Of a stretch of DNA of 64,000 nucleotides, positions 54,098 through 63,339 are shown in pieces (the stretch's first letter is position 1; each line of letters starts with the position of its first letter). A program made the position numbers and the translations under genes. The notes beneath the pieces were generated by a model. The model saw nothing but the letters and a program-made list of their open reading frames with translations, did no database searches and had not been told where the DNA came from. Location of the stretch: NCBI GenBank assembly GCA_963664665.2, contig CAXXMH010000005.1, positions 140,344 through 204,343 on the forward strand. Direction: 5' to 3'. This stretch comes from Bin55 sp963664665. GTDB lineage: Bacteria; Pseudomonadota; Gammaproteobacteria; Pseudomonadales; Azotimanducaceae.

Positions 54098-54751
54098 ATG
54101 CAAACGTCTTCGATACCCGTTGAGCATCACGAATCTGCCCACCTGCGCAAGCACATTCATCGACTCGCGGTCGCTATCACTTTATCAATTTCATACATGA
54201 CCTTTCAGGGTATTCCGATACAAGCTCAAGCTATCGAGAGCTTTGTGTCCAACAGGGCTCAGAGCACCAACGCTACCATCCTGGTTGACGATGAAACCCT
54301 TCAGACATTTACAACAGGTACGCATAACGCAGGATATTCTCTGACGCGTATCGATCTTGATTTTGTCCTCAACGCTTCGGTCGATAAATTTACTGTGGAT
54401 CTATGGACGAAAGTTGAGAATCGACCAGGAAATCGAGTTGCTACGCTGACGACTTCAGTGGTTTCAGTTAACCGAGCAACAGAATTCACACCATCAAATC
54501 CAGTAACGTTGACACCTAGTACACAATATTTCGTTCGAATAGCTATGACGAATCCTGATCAGTTTCTCGTTCTCAAAGCGACAACATCTGATAACGAAGA
54601 CAGATCTGACCATCCTACAAGATGGACAATTGACGATGGCTCGATCGGCATACGTGAGCTTGGTTCAAATAGTTGGTTAGCTGAACCAAACGTACTCAAG
54701 ATGCGGGTTGTAGGTCAGAAAATTGGCGTCAATGACGTGCGCGCTGATTAG
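54098..54751 (+). CDS. Exported protein with choice-of-anchor-like beta-sandwich domain
   Basis: A 217-residue secreted protein. After a charged N-region, residues 22-45 form a signal peptide ending GIPIQAQA. The mature part, LQTFTTGTHNAGYSLTRIDL, VDLWTKVENRPGNRVATL and TLTPSTQYFVRIAM, follows the pattern of the choice-of-anchor R-type domain found in surface proteins. No C-terminal anchor is seen. Function unknown. Confidence 0.65.
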   Translation: MQTSSIPVEHHESAHLRKHIHRLAVAITLSISYMTFQGIPIQAQAIESFVSNRAQSTNATILVDDETLQTFTTGTHNAGYSLTRIDLDFVLNASVDKFTVDLWTKVENRPGNRVATLTTSVVSVNRATEFTPSNPVTLTPSTQYFVRIAMTNPDQFLVLKATTSDNEDRSDHPTRWTIDDGSIGIRELGSNSWLAEPNVLKMRVVGQKIGVNDVRAD

Positions 54752-55296
54752 TCGAAGTTAGGCTTGGCTCCAAACCTCAGTCCTTACGAGCGAGGATGCA
54801 GGACCACTCGTGCTACCACGCAGTACGTAAACCAGCACTCCGCTTGCCTCCGCAAGAACTCATTCGGGAGACTGACTCTACTTGAACTGAGAGAGAGCGC
54901 ACACACCGATGTCAGCAGCTTGAGCAGACCTTTAATCTCATATTTCATTTAGCTCGTGACCAATAGGGTTAGTGACCTCTCAGCCATGTTCCAGCCATGC
55001 ATGTTTGTGTTTCGCCCCGCAGCTTAATATCACTCCGATTCCGCAGATTTGCACCAACTTGGGTGCCTCCCATCTCAGCCATTTCGACAAACCCATCGTT
55101 GATTCAGAAACCTACTGAGGTCGCGTCGTGACTACTCAATCCCGCAGCCGCCCCGATGGCAAGATCAATCTTCAACAATGTACGACGATTCGGATAGTTC
55201 GTCTGACCTCACCTGCTTCCACAACACCGCTGATTTTGAATTGCGAATGTTCTTGCGTTCGCAGCGTGTCGCGGCAGTCAGAGGAATGAACTTACA
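54752..55296. other. Intergenic region without recognisable gene
   Basis: About 545 bases between convergent genes. No clear hairpin with T-run, repeat or protein-like frame was recognised. Confidence 0.4.
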
Positions 55297-58200
55297 TCAG
55301 ACATGCTGCATCTGATGCCCGACGAGACTCCGATAAAGCCCGTTTCTGTCAAGCAGCTGGTTATGAGTACCCGTTTCTTGTACGCGACCATCGTCAAGCA
55401 CAACAATCGTATCCGCGTCACGAACAGTCGAAAGACGATGGGCTATGACGATGGTGGTACGCTCTGACATCAAGTTATCAAGCGTGTGTCGAATGGCTTG
55501 TTCGTTCACCGCGTCGAGATGAGAAGTTGCTTCATCGAGAATAAGCAATTCGGCATCTTTGAGGAACGCCCGAGCGATTGCAACGCGTTGGCGCTGTCCA
55601 CCTGAAAGTCGAACGCCACGTTCACCGACGCGAGTATCCAATCCATCGGGAAGTGAGTCTACGAACGGCGTAAGCGAAGCCTGGTTCACCGCTTCATCAA
55701 GTTCCTGGGTCGTCGCATCGGGCTTGGCGATGAGTACGTTGGCTCTTAACGTCTCGTTGAATAGGTACGTATCCTGAGTAACCAGCGCGATGTGTTCACG
55801 CAGTTCATCGAGCCGATATTCGCGCAAATCGTGACCATCGATTCTGATTGCACCAACATCTGGGTCCCAGAACCGCATGAGCAGATGTGCGACCGTGGTC
55901 TTACCCGCGCCTGACGGGCCGACTAACGCCAGTGTCGAACCAGCGGGAACCTTGAAACTAACGCCGTCGAGTGCTCGACGACCATGTGCAAGGTACGAAA
56001 AGTCAACATTTTCTAATTCGATCTTGATCCCTTCGTTGCGAATCGGCGTGCGTGTTCCTGGACCGTCGGTCACAGTCTCAACTTCGCTATGAACCGCGTG
56101 CAACCGCCGCGTCGCTCCTAATGTATCGGCGAGCTGTCGACCTATGTGTGAAATCTCGGACACAGGGAGAAACGCTGACATTGCAAGCAGCGTAAGCATT
56201 GGCAATATCGCTGGTTCGAGTGAAGCAGACGAAACTAGGAACATACCAGTGACTACGACCACGAGTCCTCCTAATCCCGTAACGATTTCTAATATCGCTG
56301 TTTGTATAGAAAGATCGGCGTAGAAAGGCAACCGGAGTTTCGTGTAACGCTCGATACGTTCAACAAATTCGGCAGCGCGGGATCCCGATTGTTGAAATGC
56401 AAGAATTTCCGACAACCCTTGGACTGTGTCGACTGCGTGGGCGTTCAAATCCCCAAATGCCTCTTGGACGCGCGTACCTAATTCATCGATTCGTTTACGA
56501 ACTAGGAAGGGACTGATTGCTACGACCGCAAGAAACGGTATGAGCGCGAGCGCCATTGGCCAACCAAACCAAACAAGCGTGCTCACGACAACAGTCGGAA
56601 CTAATACCGCGACGATCGACGGTGCAACCGTGTGGGCGAACAAGTACTCCACTAATTCGACGTCATGGGTCGCCATGCCGACCATATCTCCCGTGCGGCG
56701 TCGAACGAGATATGCCGGCGCTAACCGCTCGAGTTTATTGAAGAGCGAGATACGCATCTCGGATAGCATGCGAAACGCCATATCGTGTGCGGTCCATGAC
56801 TCCAGCCAATGCAACACGCCACTCAAAGGTGCAACGATTGCGAGGGCGACCAGGTACGGTGTGAATGAATCACCGTGTTTTACCGCCGCAACCGCAAGTG
56901 CACTCGATACTCCGACGCCAATCAAGGCAACGACGCGTGTAATCCCCAACATTAGCACGAGAGTGAACTTCGCTTTCCAGGGGAAGACGTGTCGAATCAA
57001 CTCGCGAAATACACCACCCCAACTTAGGTCCGTGCCACGCAGAATCTCGTCTCTCGGTTCCCCACCGTTCGGTGAGGCATCGATCTGAAAATCCTCGAGC
57101 GGAAGTTTCCTAGGGACCGCGACTTCATTGCTCGCTCCTGCGGCAGAAGCATCCGACTCAAACCCCTCTTCCGCTTGACCGCCCATGAGTCGGAAATACG
57201 GTCCCCGCGCCTGCATTAGTGACCGATGGTCGCCGGTCTCGACGACGGTTCCCTCGTCCAATACGACGATTCGGTCCGCCCCTATGACACTTGAGAGTCG
57301 GTGCGCGAATATCAACGTCGTGCGGTTTTCCATAAGTCGATCAAGCGCTGTCTGGATGACGGCTTCGTTCTCAGCGTCCACTGCCGAGAGCGCCTCATCC
57401 AATATCAAGATCGGTGCGTCACGTAGCAACGCACGGGCGATCGCGATCCGCTGACGCTGACCTCCCGAAAGCCTGATGCCTCGTTCACCGATGATCGTGT
57501 CGTAGCCATCGGGTAATCGAGTTACGAACTCGTGTGCATTCGCAGCGCGCACGCACGCTTCAATCTCTTCGGCCGTCGCGTTGGGTTTACCGAACCCCAC
57601 ATTGTCTCGGACGCTGCCATGAAATAAATAGCTATCCTGATGGACCACTGCAATATTGGGGTAGACGTCTGCCGCACGTAATCTGCGCAAATCGTGGCCA
57701 CCAACTTGGACGTTGCCAGAATCCGGATCGAAAAAGCGCAAGAGCAACTTCACGATGGTCGACTTTCCCGCGCCACTCGCCCCTACAAAGCCGACCCTCT
57801 CGCCTACAGCGACTTCAAAGGAAAGCGCGGCGTGAGCGGCGCGTCGCCCACCTGGATAGGTGAAAGTTACGTTATCGAATGCCACCACGGGATCAAGCGG
57901 TTCGTCAAGGTTAACGGGTGCTGACGGTTGTTCTACGCTTGGTTTCGAGTTGAGTAGCGTGAAAATGTCTTCTGCAGCCGAGCGACTCATCATGCCGTTG
58001 TGCAACAGCGCACGAAGTTCTCGCTGTGGCCGGAAGATTTCAATGCCGACCATCAGAACAATGAGTAACACCTCGAGATCCATCTGACCTTGAGATACCC
58101 GCCACGCACCAAGTCCGAGCACTGCGGCGGTACCGACAGCCACGCCCACATCGGTGAGTCCGCGGTTAATCGCGTTCGTCGCGAGCACCCACATCGTGGT

Positions 58201-58890
58201 GCGAAAGACCTCGTGTGCACGTTCGGCGAGAAGCCGTCCGCGCGCTGAACTCTGACCGAAAGCCTTAAGCGTAAAGAGTCGCTGGATCGCGTCTAAAAAC
58301 TCCGCGGCGAACGCACGGTACGCGTTGGATCGTCTCATGCTGTTTTTCATTTCATAGCGCTGAAACGACATAGGCGCGATCAATGTGAACATGGCAAAGC
58401 CGAACATCAATGCAGCAAGCGGCAGGTCGAAGGCAGCTAACAGCGCAAGGACAATCAGAGGGGTGATCAATGCGATTAGCAGTTGAGGCAGATACTGCCC
58501 AAAGTAGGTCTCGAGCTGCTCAACGCCGTCAATCATCGAGATCATGACTGCGCCGGTCCGCGCAAGTCCAAAATGTGCAGGACCGAGAGCTAGTACCTTG
58601 CCATACAACTGTTTTCTTAACGCCAGCTGCACCTGTATCGCGGTACGATGCGCGACCATGGTGCGGACGTGCTCCAGCAACCCTCGCAGCACCATCACCG
58701 CTGCAACCGCAATACACGGCACACTCAGTTCCACGATGGTGTCTCCGGCAAAGACACGTGCGAGGAGCCAGCCAAGTAAAGCAAGACGACCGATGCCAAC
58801 GAGCGATGAGACTAGACCTGCGCAAACTGTGGCTGCTATCCGAACACGTACGCCGCGAGTGAATTGCCAAAGCCGGGTATCAAATAGCAT
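55297..58890 (-). CDS. Single-chain full ABC exporter (TMD-NBD-TMD-NBD)
   Basis: A tandem-fused exporter of about 1197 residues from ATG 58890 (earlier in-frame ATGs up to 59049 add an N-terminus without resemblance and would overlap the divergent gene). Each half has about six membrane helices and an ATPase: half 1 with GASGAGKST, LSGGQRQR and LILDEALSAVDAE; half 2 with GPSGAGKTT, LSGGQRQR and LILDEATSHLD. In half 1, LILDEA keeps the catalytic Glu. Both sites look complete. Most bacterial exporters are half-size dimers; CydDC-like and multidrug roles are both possible, and the substrate is unknown. Confidence 0.88.
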   Translation of the reverse strand: MLFDTRLWQFTRGVRVRIAATVCAGLVSSLVGIGRLALLGWLLARVFAGDTIVELSVPCIAVAAVMVLRGLLEHVRTMVAHRTAIQVQLALRKQLYGKVLALGPAHFGLARTGAVMISMIDGVEQLETYFGQYLPQLLIALITPLIVLALLAAFDLPLAALMFGFAMFTLIAPMSFQRYEMKNSMRRSNAYRAFAAEFLDAIQRLFTLKAFGQSSARGRLLAERAHEVFRTTMWVLATNAINRGLTDVGVAVGTAAVLGLGAWRVSQGQMDLEVLLIVLMVGIEIFRPQRELRALLHNGMMSRSAAEDIFTLLNSKPSVEQPSAPVNLDEPLDPVVAFDNVTFTYPGGRRAAHAALSFEVAVGERVGFVGASGAGKSTIVKLLLRFFDPDSGNVQVGGHDLRRLRAADVYPNIAVVHQDSYLFHGSVRDNVGFGKPNATAEEIEACVRAANAHEFVTRLPDGYDTIIGERGIRLSGGQRQRIAIARALLRDAPILILDEALSAVDAENEAVIQTALDRLMENRTTLIFAHRLSSVIGADRIVVLDEGTVVETGDHRSLMQARGPYFRLMGGQAEEGFESDASAAGASNEVAVPRKLPLEDFQIDASPNGGEPRDEILRGTDLSWGGVFRELIRHVFPWKAKFTLVLMLGITRVVALIGVGVSSALAVAAVKHGDSFTPYLVALAIVAPLSGVLHWLESWTAHDMAFRMLSEMRISLFNKLERLAPAYLVRRRTGDMVGMATHDVELVEYLFAHTVAPSIVAVLVPTVVVSTLVWFGWPMALALIPFLAVVAISPFLVRKRIDELGTRVQEAFGDLNAHAVDTVQGLSEILAFQQSGSRAAEFVERIERYTKLRLPFYADLSIQTAILEIVTGLGGLVVVVTGMFLVSSASLEPAILPMLTLLAMSAFLPVSEISHIGRQLADTLGATRRLHAVHSEVETVTDGPGTRTPIRNEGIKIELENVDFSYLAHGRRALDGVSFKVPAGSTLALVGPSGAGKTTVAHLLMRFWDPDVGAIRIDGHDLREYRLDELREHIALVTQDTYLFNETLRANVLIAKPDATTQELDEAVNQASLTPFVDSLPDGLDTRVGERGVRLSGGQRQRVAIARAFLKDAELLILDEATSHLDAVNEQAIRHTLDNLMSERTTIVIAHRLSTVRDADTIVVLDDGRVQETGTHNQLLDRNGLYRSLVGHQMQHV

Positions 58891-59027
58891 GTAACCAGTG
58901 CTCAGTCTTCGGTGTATCGTTGCCGCTTCGCATGATAGTGTTTCTGGATCTGTCTGCTTGTCGAATGTCACGAGGCGGAACATTGATTCGTCGTCGCGCT
59001 CCCTACCTATTGCAAATCGTTTACTCA

Positions 59028-59773
59028 TGATTGACCCAAAGCGTCTCACAGAACTCCGAGTTCTCGGCTATACCGTGATTGAAGATGTGCTTGATCCCGC
59101 AGAAGCAAAAGCAATGCGGGAGTTCGTCGTTGAGAAAGCATTCACGATCGGTGTCGAACATCGACATCGTGGAACGGCAAGACATTTGGCTAATCTCGTC
59201 ACACTGGATCCAATGTTCCTGCCGACCATTGACCACGATGCGGTGCTTCCCTACATCGAAGCGATGATGGGAATGAACCTAATTTTGGGGTCGCTGAGCG
59301 CACGCGTGGTGCGACCGGGCGAAGGCCAGCAGACTTTGCACAGCGATGTTCCAATCAAGATGCACCGTTACGGTGACGACGCGCCGTTGATGATGAATAC
59401 CGTTTGGGCTCTATCAGATCTCAACCCAGGCAATGGCGGTACCAGGCTGGTTCCGGGCAGCCATCAAAGCCACCTGTTCGAACCACCACCAGATTTGAAA
59501 CTACCGCACGAGATGCAACCTACCCTACGCGCCGGATCGGTGGTCATATTTCACGGCCAAACCTGGCACGGCGGTGGTGCGAACAAGTCCGACCAATTAC
59601 GTACCGCTATGTTCGGTCACTATCGCAATGGGGAGTGGCTGCGCTTTCAGTGTGATCCGCACGACGGATTCAAGTCCGAGTGGCTATCAGAGATGACGAA
59701 GCGACAGAAGGAGCTTCTACGGATGACTAACGGCGTCGATCACCGGCACGGCGCTGACTTCTACGAGCGCTAG
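59028..59773 (+). CDS. Phytanoyl-CoA dioxygenase (PhyH) family protein
   Basis: A 248-residue Fe(II)/2-oxoglutarate oxygenase from ATG 59028; a longer frame begins at 58898 but reads antisense through the ABC gene start. The HxD motif is in TLHSDVPIKM, and the distal His and Arg in IFHGQTWHGGGANKSDQLRT. NTVWALSDLNPGNGGTRLVPGS is a strong family signature. Divergent from the ABC exporter, with a shared control region of about 140 bases. Confidence 0.88.
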
Positions 59774-59845
59774 TTCGCCTTTTGGCTTCTGACGTTCGAC
59801 AGGCCATGGACCGCCTTGAACTAGACATTGCCATGGAGGCTCGCA

Positions 59846-60652
59846 ATGCCGATCTTGCGCGCGGTTAGCTGGAATATTGCTCGACGAACATCAGCGTATA
59901 ACGCGCTTGACGACACGGGATTCGATCTCGCTCTGCTTCAAGAGGCCGTTTTGCCGACTGACAGTTGGGAACGCGAAGTCTGCGACCGCGGCGCCGATGT
60001 AAAGTCGCTGTCCACTAGAGCAACAATCAACAAATTCTCAAACGTCCGACCACGACGCAACATTGCGGCACACGAGTTCATGGTGAGCGCCGCTGGAACG
60101 ATTGCCTCGGCGCAGGTGTCTCCAGAATTCGGCGAACCATTCATCGCCGTTTCGATCTATGCGCGGTGGGAATCACCTCACGCAACGACGCCAACCAGCT
60201 GGAGAGTTGGTTATTCTGACGCGATGGCGCATCGGGCGATCGCCGACCTCAGTGCCTTCATTGGCAATGAGAACCCAGCGTCGCATCGAATCCTCGTCGC
60301 AGGCGATTTCAATCTAATTCACGGTGCCTTGGATACAAATCGAAACGCGCTACCGAAGCGCGAACAAAGCGTCTTCGAGCGGCTCGAAGCGCTAGGTTTC
60401 GAGTTTCTTGGACCGCAGTTTCCAAATGGCAGGCAAGCAGTTCCCATTCCGTTAGGATTACCTCCTGACACGCTCAACGTGCCGACATTCCGCGCGACTC
60501 GTCAGAATCCTTGCACAGCGCAAAACCAACTGGATTACGTCTTCGCCTCCAGAGGCTTTCACGAGACGATTTCCGTTCGCGCACTTAATCGCCCGAGCGA
60601 ATGGGGTCCAAGTGATCATTGCCGCATCGCGATCGATATCGAACTTTCGTAA
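59846..60652 (+). CDS. Endonuclease/exonuclease/phosphatase (EEP) family protein
   Basis: A 268-residue metal-dependent hydrolase. ATG 59846 is preceded by a GGAGG ribosome site. EEP motifs: RAVSWNIARRT, LALLQEAVL, ILVAGDFNLIHG, QLDYVFAS and GPSDHCRIAIDI. There is no signal peptide, so the action is cytoplasmic. Substrate classes include DNA, RNA and phospho-lipids; none can be singled out. It lies 72 bases after the dioxygenase gene and may share its transcript. Confidence 0.85.
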   Translation: MPILRAVSWNIARRTSAYNALDDTGFDLALLQEAVLPTDSWEREVCDRGADVKSLSTRATINKFSNVRPRRNIAAHEFMVSAAGTIASAQVSPEFGEPFIAVSIYARWESPHATTPTSWRVGYSDAMAHRAIADLSAFIGNENPASHRILVAGDFNLIHGALDTNRNALPKREQSVFERLEALGFEFLGPQFPNGRQAVPIPLGLPPDTLNVPTFRATRQNPCTAQNQLDYVFASRGFHETISVRALNRPSEWGPSDHCRIAIDIELS

Positions 60653-60780
60653 TCATCGCGCCATCTTGCGCAGCGCATAACTTACAGCGACATAGTGATT
60701 CGCAAATGAGGCGAGCTATCGAAAAGGTTTTTCGACAAAGCCGGCAGCCGTCTGATGAATCGAGCATTGAATTAGCGACG

Positions 60781-61539
60781 CTAAAGCAATCGTGGAATTA
60801 GCGCCGCACGATCGTTAGGAAATGTTTCGAAATTCTCACGATACCAATCTCGACGCCACAGCGCCCTTGGAACCAGGTTAGCTATGGTCCAGAGTGCAAA
60901 TGCAGCGCCTGGCAGCGACCACGTCAGCAACGCGAATCCAATCCATTCGATGATCTCGCCCGCAAGATTCGGACAGCAGACATAGTTGAATGGCCCCCCT
61001 GATGGAAGCACACGACCGCCCATCGCCTTGGTGCGCAGTCTTCGCATTCGGTAATCACTCCAGATATTGAGTTTAGCGCCAACAATAAATAACAAGATGC
61101 CTACGATCGCGCGCGGATCCAACAACCACTGTTCGGGATAGTCCGCCGCGTATGCCATATACCAACCCAACAAACCGCCATTGATTAGGTTGAAGCTGAT
61201 GGATGACATGAGCAAAGACATCGACACGGTACCGTCGTGCTTCGGAATCAACCAACACCAAATCAAGCCGCGATGCGCGTAGTGCAGCAGCCATAGTCCA
61301 AGTGCTACATTGCCAACCGTATGGAAATTCCCGACTATGACGTAAATCATTGGGTACGTGAGTAACGCCGGTAGTTCGTAGACAAACCAGCCCCATTGGG
61401 CGTTCATCTGCCCACCTAGTCCGCGTGTTCCCATTCTGCCAACCGGGTCCCACTTGAGTAGACCCACGATTAGCGTTGGTATAGCGCCTAATGCCCACAC
61501 AATCGTGACGATGGTTAGAAGTGACGGCGTTTCACTCAT
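60781..61539 (-). CDS. Steroid 5-alpha-reductase-family integral membrane protein
   Basis: The 252-residue protein has about six membrane helices, and its C-terminal third shows the 3-oxo-5-alpha-steroid 4-dehydrogenase signature: LPSGGPFNYVCCPNLAGEII, EWIGFALLTWSLPGAAFALW and ALWRRDWYRENFETFPNDRAALIP. Such enzymes reduce an enone double bond with NADPH; bacterial substrates are mostly unknown and may be lipids or sterol-like compounds. It lies 41 bases downstream of another membrane protein gene. Confidence 0.85.
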   Translation of the reverse strand: MSETPSLLTIVTIVWALGAIPTLIVGLLKWDPVGRMGTRGLGGQMNAQWGWFVYELPALLTYPMIYVIVGNFHTVGNVALGLWLLHYAHRGLIWCWLIPKHDGTVSMSLLMSSISFNLINGGLLGWYMAYAADYPEQWLLDPRAIVGILLFIVGAKLNIWSDYRMRRLRTKAMGGRVLPSGGPFNYVCCPNLAGEIIEWIGFALLTWSLPGAAFALWTIANLVPRALWRRDWYRENFETFPNDRAALIPRLL

Positions 61540-61580
61540 GTCATCACACTTTCCACGAACACTTGTGCTTTACGACAGTA

Positions 61581-62252
61581 TTAGAAACCTAAAACCCCGT
61601 AGTTTTGATCAAGGATGAGTCTTACGGAAACGTAAAAACCTAAAACTGCACACAGGATCCAACTTCCGTTGATCACCCAGATAAAGAGAAACGCATCCGA
61701 CGCCGAAACCGACTTATAGTGACCGCCAACGTAAAAACTCGCCGAGTACATGACCGTGCCGAAAATCCACTGATGGAAGAGTGCAATACCGATCACTCCC
61801 GTGACAAAGGGCGGAATGAACGGCGACGCAAAGGTCACGAGCAGAAGCACAGTCGGAATGAACGTCCAGAATCCGTTCCAAATATCAGTGTTGAAACCAC
61901 ATGATGTCTTGTCAGTGTATGCAGGATCGGTTACGGAATAAACGGAGTAAATCTCCGACCAAAACGTGACCGAGAAGATTTGAGATAACGACAGACGGGT
62001 GTTCATAAAGGCTTTGGAAGCCGAAACCCCCATCATTTCCCCTTGATTACGCCAGTGGTCTACACGGGTACCGATGTAGTCGCGACGCACGAACAAACAC
62101 CACTGCCACAAGCACACCAAAACGTTCACAGCCAGGAATACACTGAGTATTACGTGAGCGGTGTCGAATGAACCTTCCGTTGAGTACCGGAAGCCGATCG
62201 CCGCACCCGCGACGACGAGGAGAAACGTCGTTAATAAAGCCCAAACTGGCAT
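61581..62252 (-). CDS. Hypothetical six-helix membrane protein
   Basis: A 223-residue protein with helices near residues 4-22, 32-54, 125-145, 150-172, 175-190 and 195-215. A polar, aromatic loop (NTRLSLSQIFSVTFWSEIYSV, then TSCGFNTDIWNGFWTF) lies between helices two and three. No family recognised. Being upstream of the steroid-reductase-like gene on the same strand, it may take part in the same lipid pathway; that is inference. Confidence 0.7.
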   Translation of the reverse strand: MPVWALLTTFLLVVAGAAIGFRYSTEGSFDTAHVILSVFLAVNVLVCLWQWCLFVRRDYIGTRVDHWRNQGEMMGVSASKAFMNTRLSLSQIFSVTFWSEIYSVYSVTDPAYTDKTSCGFNTDIWNGFWTFIPTVLLLVTFASPFIPPFVTGVIGIALFHQWIFGTVMYSASFYVGGHYKSVSASDAFLFIWVINGSWILCAVLGFYVSVRLILDQNYGVLGF

Positions 62253-62565
62253 GAAGAGTGACCGACAGGATTTGGTCAGATTTTATCGTTGCTTTGTCTT
62301 TATCAGCGTTTTTACGACCTAACGTCAAACTTACCAAGATCCTCGAGAAGAGCGTTCATTCGTCACCGCCTTAGAGGCCGGCTACCTTTAACACCAGACA
62401 CAATCTAGCACTAATCGCGGGGTCCACAACATCAAAGGAGGTCAACGAGTCACGTCGCGAGCAGATTCCGCAACAGATCGAAGCTTTTTCCCGATTTATT
62501 CGGCGATGCCAACATTAGAGAATTGGAATACGTTATGGTGTGGGAAGGCAAACGAGCGCGTTCCG

Positions 62566-63291
62566 ATGAGGAAAAAGCTACTCGGTATCACACTCCTATT
62601 AATCTGCGTCGCACCCGATGCGGCGGGATTACGTGCGGAACACATCGTCACGTATCTTGGAGAAGGCTTCGAGAAAACAGAGATAGGCGAGTGGATCGAG
62701 GACGAAGAAGGACGAACGCGTTACAACATCGATGAATGGGCAGAAATCGCAGACCCCATTCAAGGCGTCGTGATTCGAGCCAATTCGAAGCGAGGTCGAT
62801 ACTCCAAGATGAAGGTCATCTATCCGCTGAAGCCGATGGGAACTCCACTCATTGATAGTACGAGTCCAATTCTCGGTCCAGGCGTTTGGGAAACTACGCG
62901 CACTAGCCTAGGCACTCAAAAAATCAACGGTGTGCTATGCGAAGGCACTCTTGTAAATTACGAGTTAGACGCCGCAGGTAGAACGGAACAGATTGAAATC
63001 GAAGCGTGGTCAACCGATGACTTTATCTTCCCATTCAATATGCTCTTCAAAATACGGACGAAGGACAACGTACAGATTACTGAACTCCGAAACGTCACCA
63101 TGGTGACCGAAGCGGAACTGGCAGGACTCTTTATGCCATCACCGCATTGGAAAGAGTCAAGGTTCTTGGTAGTTCGGACAAACAAATCCTGGACCGATAT
63201 TTGGCCTATCATCAGATCTGGATCCAAGGTTTCTGGTACTGTGTTACCTTGGCCTGATAGGTCCCGGGAACGAGATCGCTTCAACAACTGA
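62566..63291 (+). CDS. Hypothetical exported protein
   Basis: A 241-residue protein. ATG 62566 is preferred over 62506 because it starts a clean signal peptide (MRKKLLGITLLLICVAP, cleavage near GLRAE). The mature part, GEWIEDEEGRTRYNIDEWAE, VWETTRTSLGTQKINGVLCEG and YELDAAGRTEQIEIEAWST, appears to be mostly beta structure. No family recognised. Convergent with the GST gene. Confidence 0.65.
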   Translation: MRKKLLGITLLLICVAPDAAGLRAEHIVTYLGEGFEKTEIGEWIEDEEGRTRYNIDEWAEIADPIQGVVIRANSKRGRYSKMKVIYPLKPMGTPLIDSTSPILGPGVWETTRTSLGTQKINGVLCEGTLVNYELDAAGRTEQIEIEAWSTDDFIFPFNMLFKIRTKDNVQITELRNVTMVTEAELAGLFMPSPHWKESRFLVVRTNKSWTDIWPIIRSGSKVSGTVLPWPDRSRERDRFNN

Positions 63292-63339
63292 CGCGCATCG
63301 AACTTGAGGTAGTACGTGGCGACCCGACGAACTCATGTG

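Noticed and set aside
58898..59027. N-terminal extension of the 59.0-kb dioxygenase
   Set aside because: The added residues have no family resemblance and would overlap the divergent promoter region; ATG 59028 gives the normal family N-terminus.
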